Positions 45,464-58,247 of a stretch of DNA of 64,000 nt are shown piece by piece. This DNA is from Alopecurus myosuroides (taxonomy: Eukaryota > Streptophyta > Magnoliopsida > Poales > Poaceae). Position numbers and translations under genes: made by a program. The DNA is taken from assembly GCA_028641055.1 (NCBI GenBank), contig CM054062.1, forward strand, positions 231,574,696 to 231,638,695. Direction: 5' to 3'. The first letter of the stretch is position 1. The number at the start of each line of letters is the position of its first letter. The notes under the pieces were generated by a model that did no database searches, was not told the origin of the DNA, and worked only from the letters and a program-made list of their open reading frames with translations.

Positions 45464-47050
45464 TCTTTGGGTCACTCTCAACTTGGTCTTTTGATATACT
45501 TGGCGATCTTCCATCTTGTTGTTTTCCTCCTTGAAGAAAAAAAAACATCATGCTATTTCTAAAGAAACTCTCATGGTAGGCAAAATCTTTCATTGCGCTT
45601 GATCCTCATCGAAAATAGTACGTTTTCAGTAGCACTAACATAGGGTCATTATTGTATTCTACCATTCTATGGTTCAGGTTTAACATCGTCGTCTCTCTAA
45701 TAGGTAGGTCACTCAGATTTAACATTCCTCGTAGCAAAAGTAAATAATGTGAGTAGTCACCACGGGGGCCAATCCATGTTGCACTCAATCATTACGTTGT
45801 ACTTGGATTGATGAATCTTGTTTAATAACACTAGGTCACCTCACTTGTCTAATAGAAAGTTTCCAATCTGTAAGACAAACTTGAGCTAAACTATCATTTC
45901 TCAACTAGTGGGTTGCGTAAAAATCTTATATAACACAAACTGGATAGTTGTGTTTCTTCATTATTTCTTATCTTGGTGTAGTTGGCTCTGAAATCTTCAT
46001 AGCTCATGCAACTTTGATTCCACTTGTCTATCTTCACTTGTTGATTTGGCTTGTTGCTCTTTGGTATACATTTGGCTTCATCAAGGATGTGATTATTCCT
46101 TCACACAAAAGGATAATTTGAGGCTAACCTCCTTAAATAGGATGGCTTGTGTCTTGGTAGGATACTGGTTGTGACATTCTTGGGTGAAATGTTTGTGATT
46201 GCACTTCATATGGTAGTCCAATATGATAGTCCAATATGGTTGGTAAATGGGTATGGGTTTTTGTTTGGCTTAGCATGAATGAGTAGAGATTAGAAAGAGA
46301 CTAAAGAAGATCCTACCCCAACACATCAGATCAAGGAAACTCATCTTGAAATCAACACATAACAAACATATAGCAACACATTCATCACACCAAACATCAA
46401 GGTTTAAAAAAAAACTAATATTGTCATACCACACTCATTGGTATGATCAATATGCTACCACGTTAGCGTTGTTCTAACAAGGTAACTAGATTGGTGGTCT
46501 CATCTATATCTTCTTGAGTTTTTCTTCAGATTCTTCTCTCAAGGTCTTGGGGTATAATTGATTGTTGTGAAGTATAGGTATATCTCCAAGTTTCTTCAAT
46601 TGTCTTGAGTGTAGGTTTTCATGTGGTGAAAATTCTTCTTGCACTTCATGGTATGGTCATCAACATTCCTGTCTTGATGGTATTGAAGAGGTAGGTCATC
46701 TAGAAATTTTTGAAAGTGAATAATAGGTGAGAGGATATGAGAAGAATTAAGATGCTTGTTTTGTTTCTAGACAGTTTGAACATAGAAAGTTTTCAATCCT
46801 TGGGTGATCAATGGGTTATTAATAACTTGTTGCAAACTGGATATTCACTATAGTGAGAAGGACAATGCACCCGCAAGCCAATCAGGGAACGGTCTCGTGT
46901 CCGTGGACACGTAAAGTTGTCCGTGCCGCTTCATCTCACTATGCCGCTAGGATCCAAAATACTCTAAGGAGATAATAACATGATAAAAAATGGCTTCCAA
47001 ACCTAAGGGTCTCGAATCCTACAGGAAACACAATGGCTCTGATACCATTT
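45464..47050 (-). other. LARD internal region, PBS-proximal part, non-coding
   Basis: No frame of convincing length or composition on either strand and no recognisable gag or pol motif. On the minus strand the PBS lies at its start, next to the LTR at 47051. Confidence 0.6.
47028..47050 (-). promoter_or_regulatory. Primer-binding site of the LARD
   Basis: The minus strand reads ...GCTACA (LTR end), then AAAA and TGGTATCAGAGCCATTGTG, an exact TGGTATCAGAGC initiator Met-tRNA complement. This fixes the element's orientation. Confidence 0.85.
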
Positions 47051-50000
47051 TGTAGCGTTCCCACATTTAAATAATGTAAGGACACCTGTGTTATTGTGCT
47101 AGTCCCTGGATCAATTGCTAGCACCACAGTACAAAATGAAATATCATGCAAATGCATCAAATTCTATTATATCGTATGATCCAGTCTTTACAAAATAGTA
47201 TTACAACTTGCATAGTCTTAGAAGACTAGCAGAAAACAAAGATATACATCAGAAAACATAGTACAACATTGAGCCCATCTTCTTCATGTGCCACAGGCAA
47301 AACATGTTGGCGATAGTCTCGAGATCCTAAATGAAATCCTCACTAGTCTTCAAAAACATCTGCAATATGGAGTATGCAACCACAAGGGAGTCAATACAAT
47401 TTAATGTATTGGCAAGTAACAGTATGGTGGATATAAATGGCAAGACTAACTACATGCTTATTTGGCTGAGTGGAGTTTATGCTAAGTTTGCATAAAGCCA
47501 GTTTTGTCCTATCTCTTTTGTAAAACAAACTCTTATTTTCACAGGGGTGGCAACATTGGATTAAGATCCAAGCACCACAATACTCTTCACTTGGTCAAAA
47601 TTTTACTTATTGAAATTGGTGATGAGATTCTTCCGTCAATTCTTGTCCAGCTGCTCATAGTTGTCCATAACCGGGGACACGGCTATGATCTTAGTTTGTT
47701 GACTCTGTAGAGGTTGTGCACTTTCACCCTTTGTCTTCAATTAGCCCAAACATCCTATACACCTGGAGTGCATCATGGAAAGGAGAGAATTGAGATGAGA
47801 TCTTTCAGAAGAAGGAATTCAACCCACCGGCAAGACCCGTTCCACCTATAATTATGCTACATTTGCTTGTCAAGACTGGGCTGAAACCTCAACACTTAAT
47901 TGATCAAGACAGAGCCCATATTGTCAAAAGGTTGCACGCGAAGCTACTAAACTTAGAAGGACATAGTAATCTCTTTGTTCCTGGGTGGCCATCCTCAAGT
48001 GACAACCTCAAGTGGAATAACCCTTAGACAAGGGCCCTGAGGAAACACTCAACATAAACCAATCACATCCAAAATCCACCCAGGTGTTTCATTGAATGTT
48101 ATACTTAGAATTTTTCCTCAACATCTAATAAAACAATTTGTAACATTGCATAGCATCTACTAAGTTCAAAGGCTATCAAATAACAAGGTATAAGGGATGG
48201 CTACACACTACTAGGATAATAGCATAGCATAATATAACTTAGTAAAATTTCCTATAATGCATACTACTCAAAAATCAACTAATGCATATATAAAATAATG
48301 GGTAGTTGATGGTGTGTTACTTGCCTTGTTGAAGTTGGTGAAGATATTCACACTCTCTTCACAAAAGATCGTTGCTCTCCGTACAATCTATTCATTGAAA
48401 ACACAATAACAAAATAAACAAGCATCCTAGCAATCAAACACATAGGTGGAGAAAGCAAACAGAGCAAATAACATAACAAAGGAGTTGGACCAAGTTGGCT
48501 AGGACAAGTTCAATGTTTGAGTTTGAAAGATTCATTCCCTAATTGTTCAATACTTGTTAAGGGGTTTCCAAGAGTTAACTAAGGATGTCTATGTTGAGTT
48601 TGTAGTGATCAAACTTTATTGAAAACATATTTATCTAAGAAGTTCTAAGAGTTCACAAAGGTGATCTCACTATTTTAACTAAAGTATCACAATACAAAGT
48701 GTAACACTTAGTTGTTTTCATCAAAACATTTGAGTGATCTAAGTTAGTCCTTACATTTTGGTTTAGGCTAGGTCTAGGTTCAACTAACTTCATAACAAAG
48801 GATATAACAAGTTAAAGCCTTGGTATTTTCCATTTGGGTCAAGGGCTGGACAAAAACAACTTGTTATTCTTCAACTTGTGTGGATGGCTCCAAGTCTTCA
48901 CATGCTTGTCTTCTTGAAGATTATCTTCATGCTTCTATTGTAGTCTTTTCCTTGGATGGATTCTTATCTTGATCTTGATAGATTTCTTCATGGATTTCAC
49001 TTCACTAATTTGGTTTGGGTATGGGATGGGCACAAAATACCACTAAGTCAAGAGAAAGAAAAATAGGAAGAAAGATAGAAATAGAGAGGGAGATGTTATT
49101 CTTCTGAATTTATTCACACTTGTACTTATTGAGTTTCTTCTAGGTGTGGAGTCCAAGTCTTTTCTTAAAATCTTCTTCATTGATCTTCCTTGTAGCTCTT
49201 CATGTTGCCACTAAGTTTAAAGTGAAGTGCCTTCTGTTGCTTGAGTCTTGTTTTCCATTTGCTAACTTGATGAATTCTTGAAGCAAGAATAGGGGAGTGG
49301 AGAAGTAGATAGAAAGACTAAGGTACTAGTGTTTGAGGTTCAATACTTGGTCCTTTATATGGTTTACATATATTAGGGACTTGGTCTTGGATCCAAAATA
49401 GCCACCACATCAAAGAATAATAGTTGAAAACAAATTCTAAGACATGGTGAAAATAGATGTATCACTATGTTGGGTTTTTAGTAAAAAACACATGGTCATG
49501 GTCCAAGGGTGTACAAAATGGTTAGGCACTAATGTCTCTGGTTCATGGTTACCAAATGGAGCAATTTTTCTTAAGGGAACATATTCTAATTATTTCTAGA
49601 ATTAATTACATGTCAAAAATACTCAAATAGACAACTTAATTCTAAATTCAATTTTTATTTGTTCAAAATTTATTTTGGGACATAGGGTATGAAAGTACAC
49701 ATCCTAAGATTTCCAAGTATATTTCATTTGCATTTTTTGGGAATTATAATTATGCCAAAATTCATCAAACAAGCATATTTAAATTTGAACCAATTTAAGT
49801 TTATCAAATTTGAATTTGGACAGTGCTAAAAGATTCTACAGATCAAGGGGATTTCAAAAAGTCCAAATCTGCTAAATTTGGGCTTATGGATCAAAAGTTA
49901 TGATGGTTCAAAGTTCTAGGGGCTAATCTGCAAAAATACAATTCTATTTTCTATTCGGAATATAAAACCGAAACTGAGTGGATAAGGCTGGCTACGTGGA

Positions 50001-51821
50001 AGCATGTGATTGGCTACGGGTGCTGACTGTGCGCTGACGCAACGCTGACTGGGCCCGTTGACTTGGCGTGCTGACGTGGTCAAGTGGCTGGATCTGGACC
50101 GTTAGATCCCGATCCAACGGCCGCGTACCCCTTCGGCTATTATCTAATCTGGGCCGTTTGCGAAAGATCCGACGACTGAGAAGAGCTAGCGTACCTCGCC
50201 GGCGGATGGTGGACGGAAATGGAGGAAACGGCGGCGCTGCGCTCGGAAACGGACGGCGGGGCTTCTCCGGTGGTCCTCCTGCACGACGGAGCCGATGACG
50301 ATGCGTGGCACGGAACCACGAATCGGATGGTGACGAAGGAGTGGGTGCGCTCTTCCTCGGGCGGCATCAGAGGGCGGATGGAGACGGCGCAACGACGGCG
50401 ATCATCGGGAGACGATGGCGCGGACGATGCAGAGAGCATCATGCTCAATGGAGGAGACGCTGGGAATCTGCGCGAGGTGGTGAGCTCTACGATGACGACG
50501 GGGTGCTCCTGCATTGCTCCATGCGACGGCGACGAGCTGGCGGAGAGGCAGCAACTCCGGCGACCTTCGGCTCTCGCACGGCGGGGTTGATTCTGCGCAT
50601 GGGACATACACAAAAATGTCTTAGAGGACGCGTACGATAATGGGGAACCACATGGAACAAACGGGGACTGAGGAGAATTGACTACTTCGTCGGAATCGGC
50701 GAAAACGTCCGGCGGCATATGCGAGCTCCGGCGAGAAAATTGGGAGGCCTCGGGGTACAATTCGAGATGGAAGGAGAGGGGAAATGAGGAGGAGAGCCGG
50801 GGCTATAAGTGGCTGGGTTTATTGCATCAATTGGGGTCTTTAATCGGACGCAATTAGAGAGGTTAAATTCGGGAAGAAACGGTAGCTTACGTTTCTATGG
50901 GAGGTTGATGACGATGACGTCAGCGTGACGTCATCACTTTTTTTTCTTTTTCTTTTATTTCCTGTTTTAAATATCTTTAGTTTTAATAATCCAATTGACC
51001 TCAAAATAATTTCTAAAAATTTGTAAAATGAATATCTTTCTGTTTAGAACATTTTTATAAAATTTTGAACACATTTCAAATTTTCTATTTTGGAAAATAT
51101 AATTAAATCACTAATAGTACTTAAAGTCATTTTAAAAATTAGAAAATAATAAATTGATGTTATTATCTAAATAAAATTTCAGAGACATTATACATGTCAT
51201 ATATAAATTTTCAAAGTCATTTTTACCTTCTTTTCACATATTATAATTTTAAAATAAGGGTGCAACCCTAATAGCAACTTTATGCCATTTTCAAATAGAA
51301 AAATAAATAAATACAAAAGTGACTTAATAAAATTTGGAAAAATCCCTCAAGACATAATATTGTTTTATAAGTCCTCTTTTATGTTATTTTCAAAGTAATG
51401 CATTTTATTTTCACACCTTTATGTTTAAAACTTGGAGCAACATTTGTATATTAATATAAATAGTTGTTACTCCCATAAAATAATTTTGGGGCATATAAAT
51501 TGTTAAGAGGTAATAATTCTCTGGTTTAAAAGGCTATAAAAATTTTTCCAAGTAATAGTTTATTTGAAAACATGTAATAAAAAAATAATGTTTTCTAAGA
51601 GAAAACAATATCTTTGAATAATGAATATTTATTTTGAATGGGCTTTTAGGGTTTATGGAATAGAGACATAATGGATTCTTAATTCCAAAATCATTGACAT
51701 ATGTATTGTTTTCTTTTGTTTCTTGCATCTCATTTGGTTTTTTGGTGACTTGCTTCAATAGAAAACGAAATTTTTTAAATTTTTGTGATTTTTGAACTTT
51801 CCAAAAATCAGGGATGTTACA
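47051..51821 (-). repeat. LARD 5' LTR (complete, 4771 bp)
   Basis: On the plus strand it starts TGTAGCG and ends GATGTTACA (TGTA/TACA ends). It has a GC-rich core at about 49980-50930 in otherwise AT-rich sequence. Promoter-like motifs on the minus strand are listed separately. The 206-codon minus frame and the 123-codon plus frame in the core are open in both LTRs, but they differ by many amino-acid changes and look non-coding. Confidence 0.85.
50803..50933 (-). promoter_or_regulatory. Predicted LARD promoter: as-1-like pair, CCAAT and TATA-like box
   Basis: In minus-strand order: TGACGTCA at 50926-50933 and 50915-50922 (with a further TGACG at 50909-50913), CCAAT at 50830-50834, and a TATA-like CTTATAG at 50803-50809. 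A GC-rich leader follows. The TGACG pairs resemble as-1/ocs elements bound by TGA-class bZIP factors. The TATA box is weak. Confidence 0.5.
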
Positions 51822-52270
51822 AAGGCCCAAGTCACTTCTTTGAAGAAAGACTTGGAAAAGTTTCATGAAGGGAGTTCTACCCTTGTCAAGATGCTGATGG
51901 TGCAAAGACTTCCCAATGACAAGAGTGGACTTGGATTCAACTCCAATATCAAGAACAACTCCATGGTTGACAAGAAGAAGGGCCAAGAACAAGAAAAATA
52001 TTCGGCCAAGATTATTTGCTTCAAGTGCAAGATTTAAGGGCACCATGTTAGATCTTGCCCTTTGAAGAAGAAGCCTCTTAGTGAGACGCAACTAGGGAAG
52101 CAGCCTCTTGTTCAATCTCATGCTCAACCACGAGTTCAAAAATGGCCACCTCCTAACATGACTCAAGCCAATTCTCCTCAAGTTGAGAAGCCTATTAATA
52201 ATAAATAAAAGAGTCGATGTTGCTACCTTTGTCGTGAGAAGGGACACTTTTCTTCTTCAACCCTATCCTT
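51822..52270 (+). pseudogene. Copia-1 gag, C-terminal part with zinc knuckles
   Basis: It continues the gag frame of 27996-28967 in phase (AKAQVTSLKKDLEKFHEG). A zinc knuckle CFKCKI-stop-GHHVRSC (C-x2-C-x4-H-x4-C) lies near 52020-52055, with TAA at 52035-52037 inside it. A second finger, CYLCREKGHFSS near 52219-52255, lacks its last Cys. Another TAA lies near 52206. The frame fades out after 52270, and no protease or pol follows. Confidence 0.8.
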
Positions 52271-55200
52271 GTTGATGATGTTTATTCCATTCGGAAGGAT
52301 AATGTGGGCAATGTGTTTGCCAAGTATGTTGGTACTTCAAGTGGTGTCAAGAAAAGAACCATTTGAGTTGCCAAACCTATTGTGAATAACCTCTTAGAAC
52401 CCAACTTGGTTGGGGACTAACAAGCTCAAACTTGATCAATAGGTGTTGTTGGAGGGCTTTGGAGACTTGGCTATCTCATGAATAATTTAGGGATCTTCAT
52501 CAATTATATTTCCTCAAGCCAAGTCCTTTGGATTATATATATCTCATATCCATTGTTCCTCCTTGCGGTAGCTTGTATTTAATTCATATATACATTCAAA
52601 GTTACTTGCCCCTTGCATGTGTTGGTTTTTTTTTCTAGCATGTGTTTGTATATGGTGTGCCTACTACTTACCTATCTTGAGTAATCTAGTTTGTGTTTGT
52701 TGGTTTGCACTCCATGTACTTGTTTGTTTTGCGTTGAGCCTTCATTGCTATTCTTGCTTTTTTAGTTGTCTCAAAAATGGACTATCCCATTTTGGGGGAG
52801 TAATATGCTTTTGCACTACTATCCTAAAATATGTGTACATGAGGAATACCACTTAGTGTTGATATATCATTATTATCTAGTCTCTATGTGGTATTTCATT
52901 CTCATGAGAAATTCAATTTAAAATCAAGGAAAAAAATAGCGTGCTACAAGAAAATAGCGTCGGCCTAAAAATATGCTATTAGCATGCTTTATCGCGCTAT
53001 AGCGTGCTATTTATGTGACATTGTACACTGATTGATTTAGCGGGACAATTCTCAAAATGCTATATCGTGCTATTAGCGGCACTATAGCGCGCTATTTTTT
53101 TCCATGTTTAAAATGTCCATTAACTTTCTCTAGTTGGATTTATTTTTGACTCTTGTTTATTTCAAATGGATTATCACATTATGGGCGAGTAATAAGCTAT
53201 GTGCATATTAAAAGCCTAGAAAATGTGAACATGTGAGGTATTGCCACCTAGAGTTGATATTGTTAGTTATCTTGTTCCTATGTGGCATGTTGCTCAAACA
53301 ACTTCCATATTTGCTTAAAATATCTTTTGTCCCTTTTATTTTGGTATCTTGTTTGTGTAAGAGTTTCTTTGTGCTTTGCATTTTCGATTTTTATTTGAAG
53401 CCTTCAAGAATCTCTTTTCAAGCATGTTTTTCTATTCCTATCTTTTACCACATGCTTATGTTTTGTGAATATGATTGTGAACAAATCTACCACCGAGAAA
53501 TATCTCCATACATCTCTTGTCTTTGACAAGTGATAATAATTTGTGGTAATTTTATTGATCATATTTACTTTGGCCGTTGCTCTAAAAATTTCCTTGTTTC
53601 TTGCCGAGGATTTGTTTGGTTCAAACTCCTTTGTGTCTTCCTTGCTCTACTAAAAAAAAATTATGCTTTCTTGAGTTAGGAAAAGCAATGATCCCATTCA
53701 TGTGCACTTTCATTCAAAGTCATACTTCTTTGTGTTGCACTTCTTGGGGAAGCTATCCTACACTGAGTAGAACACAATTCTTTAATTGGTATTACATTTT
53801 TTTTTTAACATGACTAGTGTTTGAATAATATATATGGAGAGTAATGATTCCATTATGTGCATTTTGTATTCAAATGCAAGATCATAAATAAATTCACTAT
53901 TCTTGGAAGAGCTCTCCTATATGCGTTTGGACACTTGTTGTCTTAAAATTGGTTTTTATCCCAATGACTTGTCTCTTTGGAAGACGAACATTTTTAGTCT
54001 TGGTACTTTGTGTGCCATCATTAAAAGTGTAGAGGGTTTGCTTTTTCTTTGATGTTTTTTTGGTATCTTCTCTATTTGGTTTCCTCAATCTTGTGTTGAT
54101 TTGGGGTTCGATATAATTTGGACAATTATCTTGCTTTTCACCTGTGTGAGTGCCTTCTTGGTTTAATTGGTGTTTTGTCCAATTTGTATCTTGTTTGGTT
54201 CTTGAAAGTTTTTGTGCATGTGTATTTACTATGTATATCTTGTGGCATACTTACTTTCCTTGATCCAATATATAGGAAAAACTCCATCAAATCCTAAATG
54301 GCTAAGATGTGCATGAAATTCAAATTCATATTAATATGCACATATTTATGTGGAGTTTTCCTATGTATTGTAGTTGTTCTAACTACTTTGGACCCAATAA
54401 GTTTGGGAACCATTTTGTACTTGAATTTTGTTTTTAGGTACAATGGAGATACATTGGTTGCTTGCCTCATTCATATGGAAGGCGTTCTCACCATGGGATT
54501 ATATGAGTCAAGCTACGATGATTAATGAATTCACATCCTCTTCATCACCAATGTCTATCTCGGTAACAAGTATCTATCTCTTGATACATTTCTAGCTTTC
54601 AACCTTGTGTAGGTTGCATCTTGGCTTGAATTCCATTTGTTGCATTTCATTTGGTTCTTGAAAATGTCTTATCAAAAGCATCTTTGTTGCTAATATGAGT
54701 AAGCTGGGATGATTACATATCAATGGGATATTTATAATCATTTTCATGATTCACCAATCCCAAGTATATTAATATAGCAACTTCTACTCGAAGTCTCTCA
54801 TATGCAATATTGATGAATTCTCAAAAACCATTTGACTCTTTTTTGATACGTGTTACCTTTCTTGAAGCATTCCAACTATCACTTTTCCCTTGTGATATTT
54901 ATGATGCTTTGTGAATTTATTGATTGTTCATATATATCCCTTTAATATTAAATTAAGCTTAGTGCTTTGCTTTCAAGCAAATATCTTATTGGTATATTTG
55001 TGAACCTCTCTTGGATATCATGGTCTTCTCCTTCATTCCTATTTAGTGTGTGCATGTTTCTTTATGGATATATGTCTTTGTGATTGGTGTCCACTTAGAA
55101 TCTTATACACACGATAATAGTAACATCTTTAGTTGATATTCTAATTCTTTATTAACCACCTTTTATTGCTTTATATTCTTTGGTAGTTCCTAAAAGGCAC

Positions 55201-56042
55201 AAGCTTTGCTTATCATTTGATATTCCTTTTGCATCTTAATAATCTTGTGGACCTATGTGTTTTATCCTCGTTGGTTGGTGTGTTTGGGAAAGACATGATA
55301 TGCACTATGTGCCTCATATATTGAAAGACTATGATGAAGCTTTGCTCATCCTATTAGTCTCCGAAAAATGTTTTTCCTTGTCACACTCATCTCTTTCGGT
55401 TGAGTAAGTATTTTATTTGTCACTCATTGATCTTAATTTCTCAACTCTTGTTTGATTGCATGATGTTTTGCTTCATTTCCCATCTATTCTCTTGCTCTTC
55501 TTTTGTTCAAAATTATCTAGAAGGGAGTGATGATTCCATGTTGTGCACACTATATAATAATTCAAATGTAACATTGTGCATGTACCTTGGGGAGCTCCCT
55601 CTTGATTTTATAGAACACTTGGTTGATCTCTTCATAATATTGTTTTGGTCAATTGGTTTTTTGGATCCTTTGGTTGGTTGATTCTTTGTGAAAGTACCAT
55701 TCAATTTGATATTCTTTGTAAATATTTGGATCCTCAATATAGTTTGATCTCCCTCCATCTATTCATAGTTGGATATATGCACTTGATTTCACTCATATCA
55801 TGAGGAATGCATACATTATGGGGGAGCTTTTATTATATTGGCCTTCTAGTTTTTTTTTACCATTTCGGCAATGGATGCCAATGGGGGAGAAGTTTAGAGG
55901 GTTTAAGAGAATTTGGTTTTATGCTTTAGTTTCATTCTTAAGCATTTTCCTTCCATGTTATTGCATCCTTGCTCTTAGTTTTGCATGGTTGCTTAATTCA
56001 TCATATAAACCCTCGTAAAAAGGGATTGTCATCAATTACCAA
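52271..56042 (+). other. Copia-1 non-coding internal region
   Basis: About 3.8 kb of T-rich sequence without pol motifs on either strand. Short open frames (for example at 53233-53526 and 55400-55681) are low-complexity and not supported as genes. A MITE lies at 52925-53106. Confidence 0.65.
52925..53106. mobile_element. Mutator-like MITE, 182 bp
   Basis: Terminal inverted repeats of about 22 bp (CAAGGAAAAAAATAGCGTGC against CATGGAAAAAAATAGCGCGC read from the other end) with two mismatches, flanked by an 8-bp direct duplication TTTAAAAT (52917-52924 and 53107-53114). The interior is rich in AGCGCGCTAT-type palindromes. It has no coding capacity. Confidence 0.8.
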
Positions 56043-56054
56043 AATGGGGGAGAT
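56043..56054 (+). promoter_or_regulatory. Polypurine tract of Copia-1
   Basis: AATGGGGGAGAT directly before the 3' LTR (TGAAAG at 56055), the classic Copia form. Confidence 0.85.
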
Positions 56055-58235
56055 TGAAAGCGCATGGTGCCCCATATGTGGTTTTGGTAATTAATGAGAA
56101 TCCTTATGGACTAATGTTTGCATTGAGATATTATTATAGATCTTATCCATAGGAAAGGTTTGGAGTTCATGTGTTGGACTCTAGAAGCTTTGATGATGAC
56201 CATTGTTACATTCAAGGTTTTATATGAAGAATGGTCATGGTTTGAGTTGAGCTTATTGCATGTGTCTTGAAGAAAATGATTAGATGGTCTTTCATGATTA
56301 TCTTCAATACATCATCATATGAAGAATGACGAAAAGATACAAGGTTGATCAAGTTTGTGATCAACACACAAAGCTACAAGATGTACCAAGTGGGATTGTG
56401 TATCTCGTGGTATGGTAATAATTTGACCATATAGCTTTGTGAACTAACCCATGATATATGTGTGTGGCATCTCTATGTGTGGTTAGGTATCTTTCTATGG
56501 GCATGCGTCAAAAGAAAGATTTCCTAGCCCATGGTCTATGTCATCGTCAAGCGGTGTTCGTCATCAAGTTTGACGTGGAAGCTCAAGTGAACCATCTAGA
56601 AGAAATCCTATGTTTGATGCTTTCCACCCATTTGGAAATTGTGGCCTCGTGAAGATTTGCCGATAAGGGTCTCTCTCATAATGGTGTATGGGGGAGCAAC
56701 ATACAAGTCTTCATCAAGCGGAGCATGTGCTAGTAAGCATGATCAAGAAAGAGGATCCAACTTGAGAGATTCAAGATCTTCATCATCTAGCTCAAGTGGA
56801 ATGCTCAAGGCAAAGGTATGATCTTGATAGGTTTTCTATTTTACCGGTCTCATGTCTTTGGGAGACCGGGTTATAGGATCGATAGTCGTACTATCAAGAG
56901 GGGCTCTCAAGTGAGTAACTTGATCAAATCGTTATGGAGAGCTCAAACTTTTCCATACTTTCATATCACCTTTATTGGTTCTTATTTGGATTTTATCTCC
57001 TTGGGTTTTGGTGCTTGTCGTGATCTTCATGACAAGCCAAGGTTGATCGAAAACGGATTTCGTAGCAAAAACTTGTTGTGTTTTCGGTGATGAAAATCAT
57101 ACCGGTTCGTCATTGAGAAAGTTCCCACACCTTCCATGTGTGGTAACCTCTCCATACTGTTCTTTGATAGTCCTTGTTGTTATCTTTCCAACACATTTGG
57201 ATTCACCTTTTCCGGACTTCATTCGCAAAAGTTATGTGCGTTTTCGTGTTGGAAGTTTTACCGGTTGTTCTTTTTAGAGAGGTCAAAACTTTTCCCATTT
57301 TATTTTATCTTCTATTGCTGGACAATGATGTTTCTCTTTATATTCTTGTAGTGCTCGTTGTGGTGATTTCAACGAGCCCAAGATCATAAAAAACAGAGTC
57401 CGGATGAAAAAGTTATTGTAGTTTTCGTGTTGCTGTTTTTTAGTCAAGCGGGGGGCGGAAATTCCGGTTCAAGTTTGAACAGGAATTTCCGGTTGGCATC
57501 TGTCCCTCCACTCCAAAGTCGTTAGCCGAATTTTTTCCTCCTGAAAAGCTGCGCGGAAATTCCGGTTCAAGTTTGGAAATTTCCGGTTGTCAACGGATCT
57601 ATTTCGTCGGGACCTATATAAGGCCCCCTTCTTCCCTAAAGACTAAGGCTTCTTCCAAGCACGTTTTCCCCTCTCTCTCCCACCATTTTTTACCTTGGAA
57701 AAGACTTGCCCCCTCTCAATCCCTCCATGATTCTTGCATCTCTTTGAGGAAAAGTGAGCGGAGTTCTAGATCTACATTTCCACCAATCCATCTTCTTTCT
57801 TAGTGAGGGAAACCTAGTAGATATTGATCTTATTCCCCCATAAGTATTTGTTACTTTGTTAGAATTTGAGAGTGAAAGATTTGAGCACTTGTGTTCTTGC
57901 CATTTGCATAGGTTGCATCGGTTTTCTCTCTCCACGAGGATTCGTGGAAGTAAAAGTTTCCGAGCTTGTTACTTTTGGGTCTTGGATTCTAGACGACTTG
58001 TGGTGTTCTTGGGAGCCTCCAATTGAGTCGTGGATGTGTGCCCCAATATTGAGTTGTGAGCTTGTTACTTGTCTTGCTTAGCATAAGTTGTTGATGCACC
58101 TAGTTGACCCTAGATTATTTAGGTTGTGTGCTTGTTAATTTAAACACCTAGTTTATTTCCCCATTTAGCAAGACTTAACTGGAAAAGTTTTAATCGCCTA
58201 TTCACCCCCCTCTAGGCGACATCGTTGTCCGTTCA
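56055..58235 (+). repeat. Copia-1 3' LTR (2181 bp)
   Basis: Starts TGAAAGCGCATGG, ends ATCGTTGTCCGTTCA. It has the GGAAATTCCGG/GGAATTTCCGG modules at 57466-57498 and 57554-57592 and a TATA box (TATATAAG) at 57615-57622. It lacks a ~310-bp segment present in the 5' LTR, near 58045. Confidence 0.85.
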
Positions 58236-58247
58236 ACCATATATGTC

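Larger units (their letters stand above)
28967..51821 (-). mobile_element. LARD-like long-LTR non-coding retrotransposon, with gypsy B nested inside
   Basis: Two direct repeats of about 4.1-4.8 kb (28967-33099 and 47051-51821) flank an internal region of only about 1.9 kb (33100-33367 plus 45464-47050) once gypsy B is removed. The element reads on the minus strand: its LTR starts TGTAACATCCC and ends GCTACA, a PBS complementary to Met-tRNA follows the right-hand LTR, and a purine tract lies next to the left one. No gag or pol was recognised. Long LTRs with a short non-coding core match the LARD class described in barley. The left LTR lacks the 636 bp equivalent to 47051-47686. The right-hand target sequence is AAGGC (51822-51826); its partner is lost in that deletion. 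Confidence 0.8.
13339..58235 (+). mobile_element. Copia-1: gag-only Ty1/Copia element, host of all nested insertions
   Basis: The element has a 5' LTR (13339-14970 plus 27012-27946), a Met-tRNA-type primer-binding site, a gag gene split by the LARD, about 3.8 kb of non-coding internal sequence, a polypurine tract and a 3' LTR (56055-58235). Both LTRs start TGAA and end TTCA. Target duplication: ACCAC (13334-13338) and ACCAT (58236-58240), one mismatch. No protease, integrase, reverse transcriptase or RNase H was found, so it would depend on enzymes supplied in trans. Its own length without insertions is about 10 kb. Confidence 0.85.

Noticed and set aside
28967..51821. A single plus-strand element with TGATCTTAG start
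   Set aside because: The Met-tRNA site on the minus strand at 47028-47050 and the TGTA/TACA LTR ends show minus orientation and a longer right LTR (from 47051).
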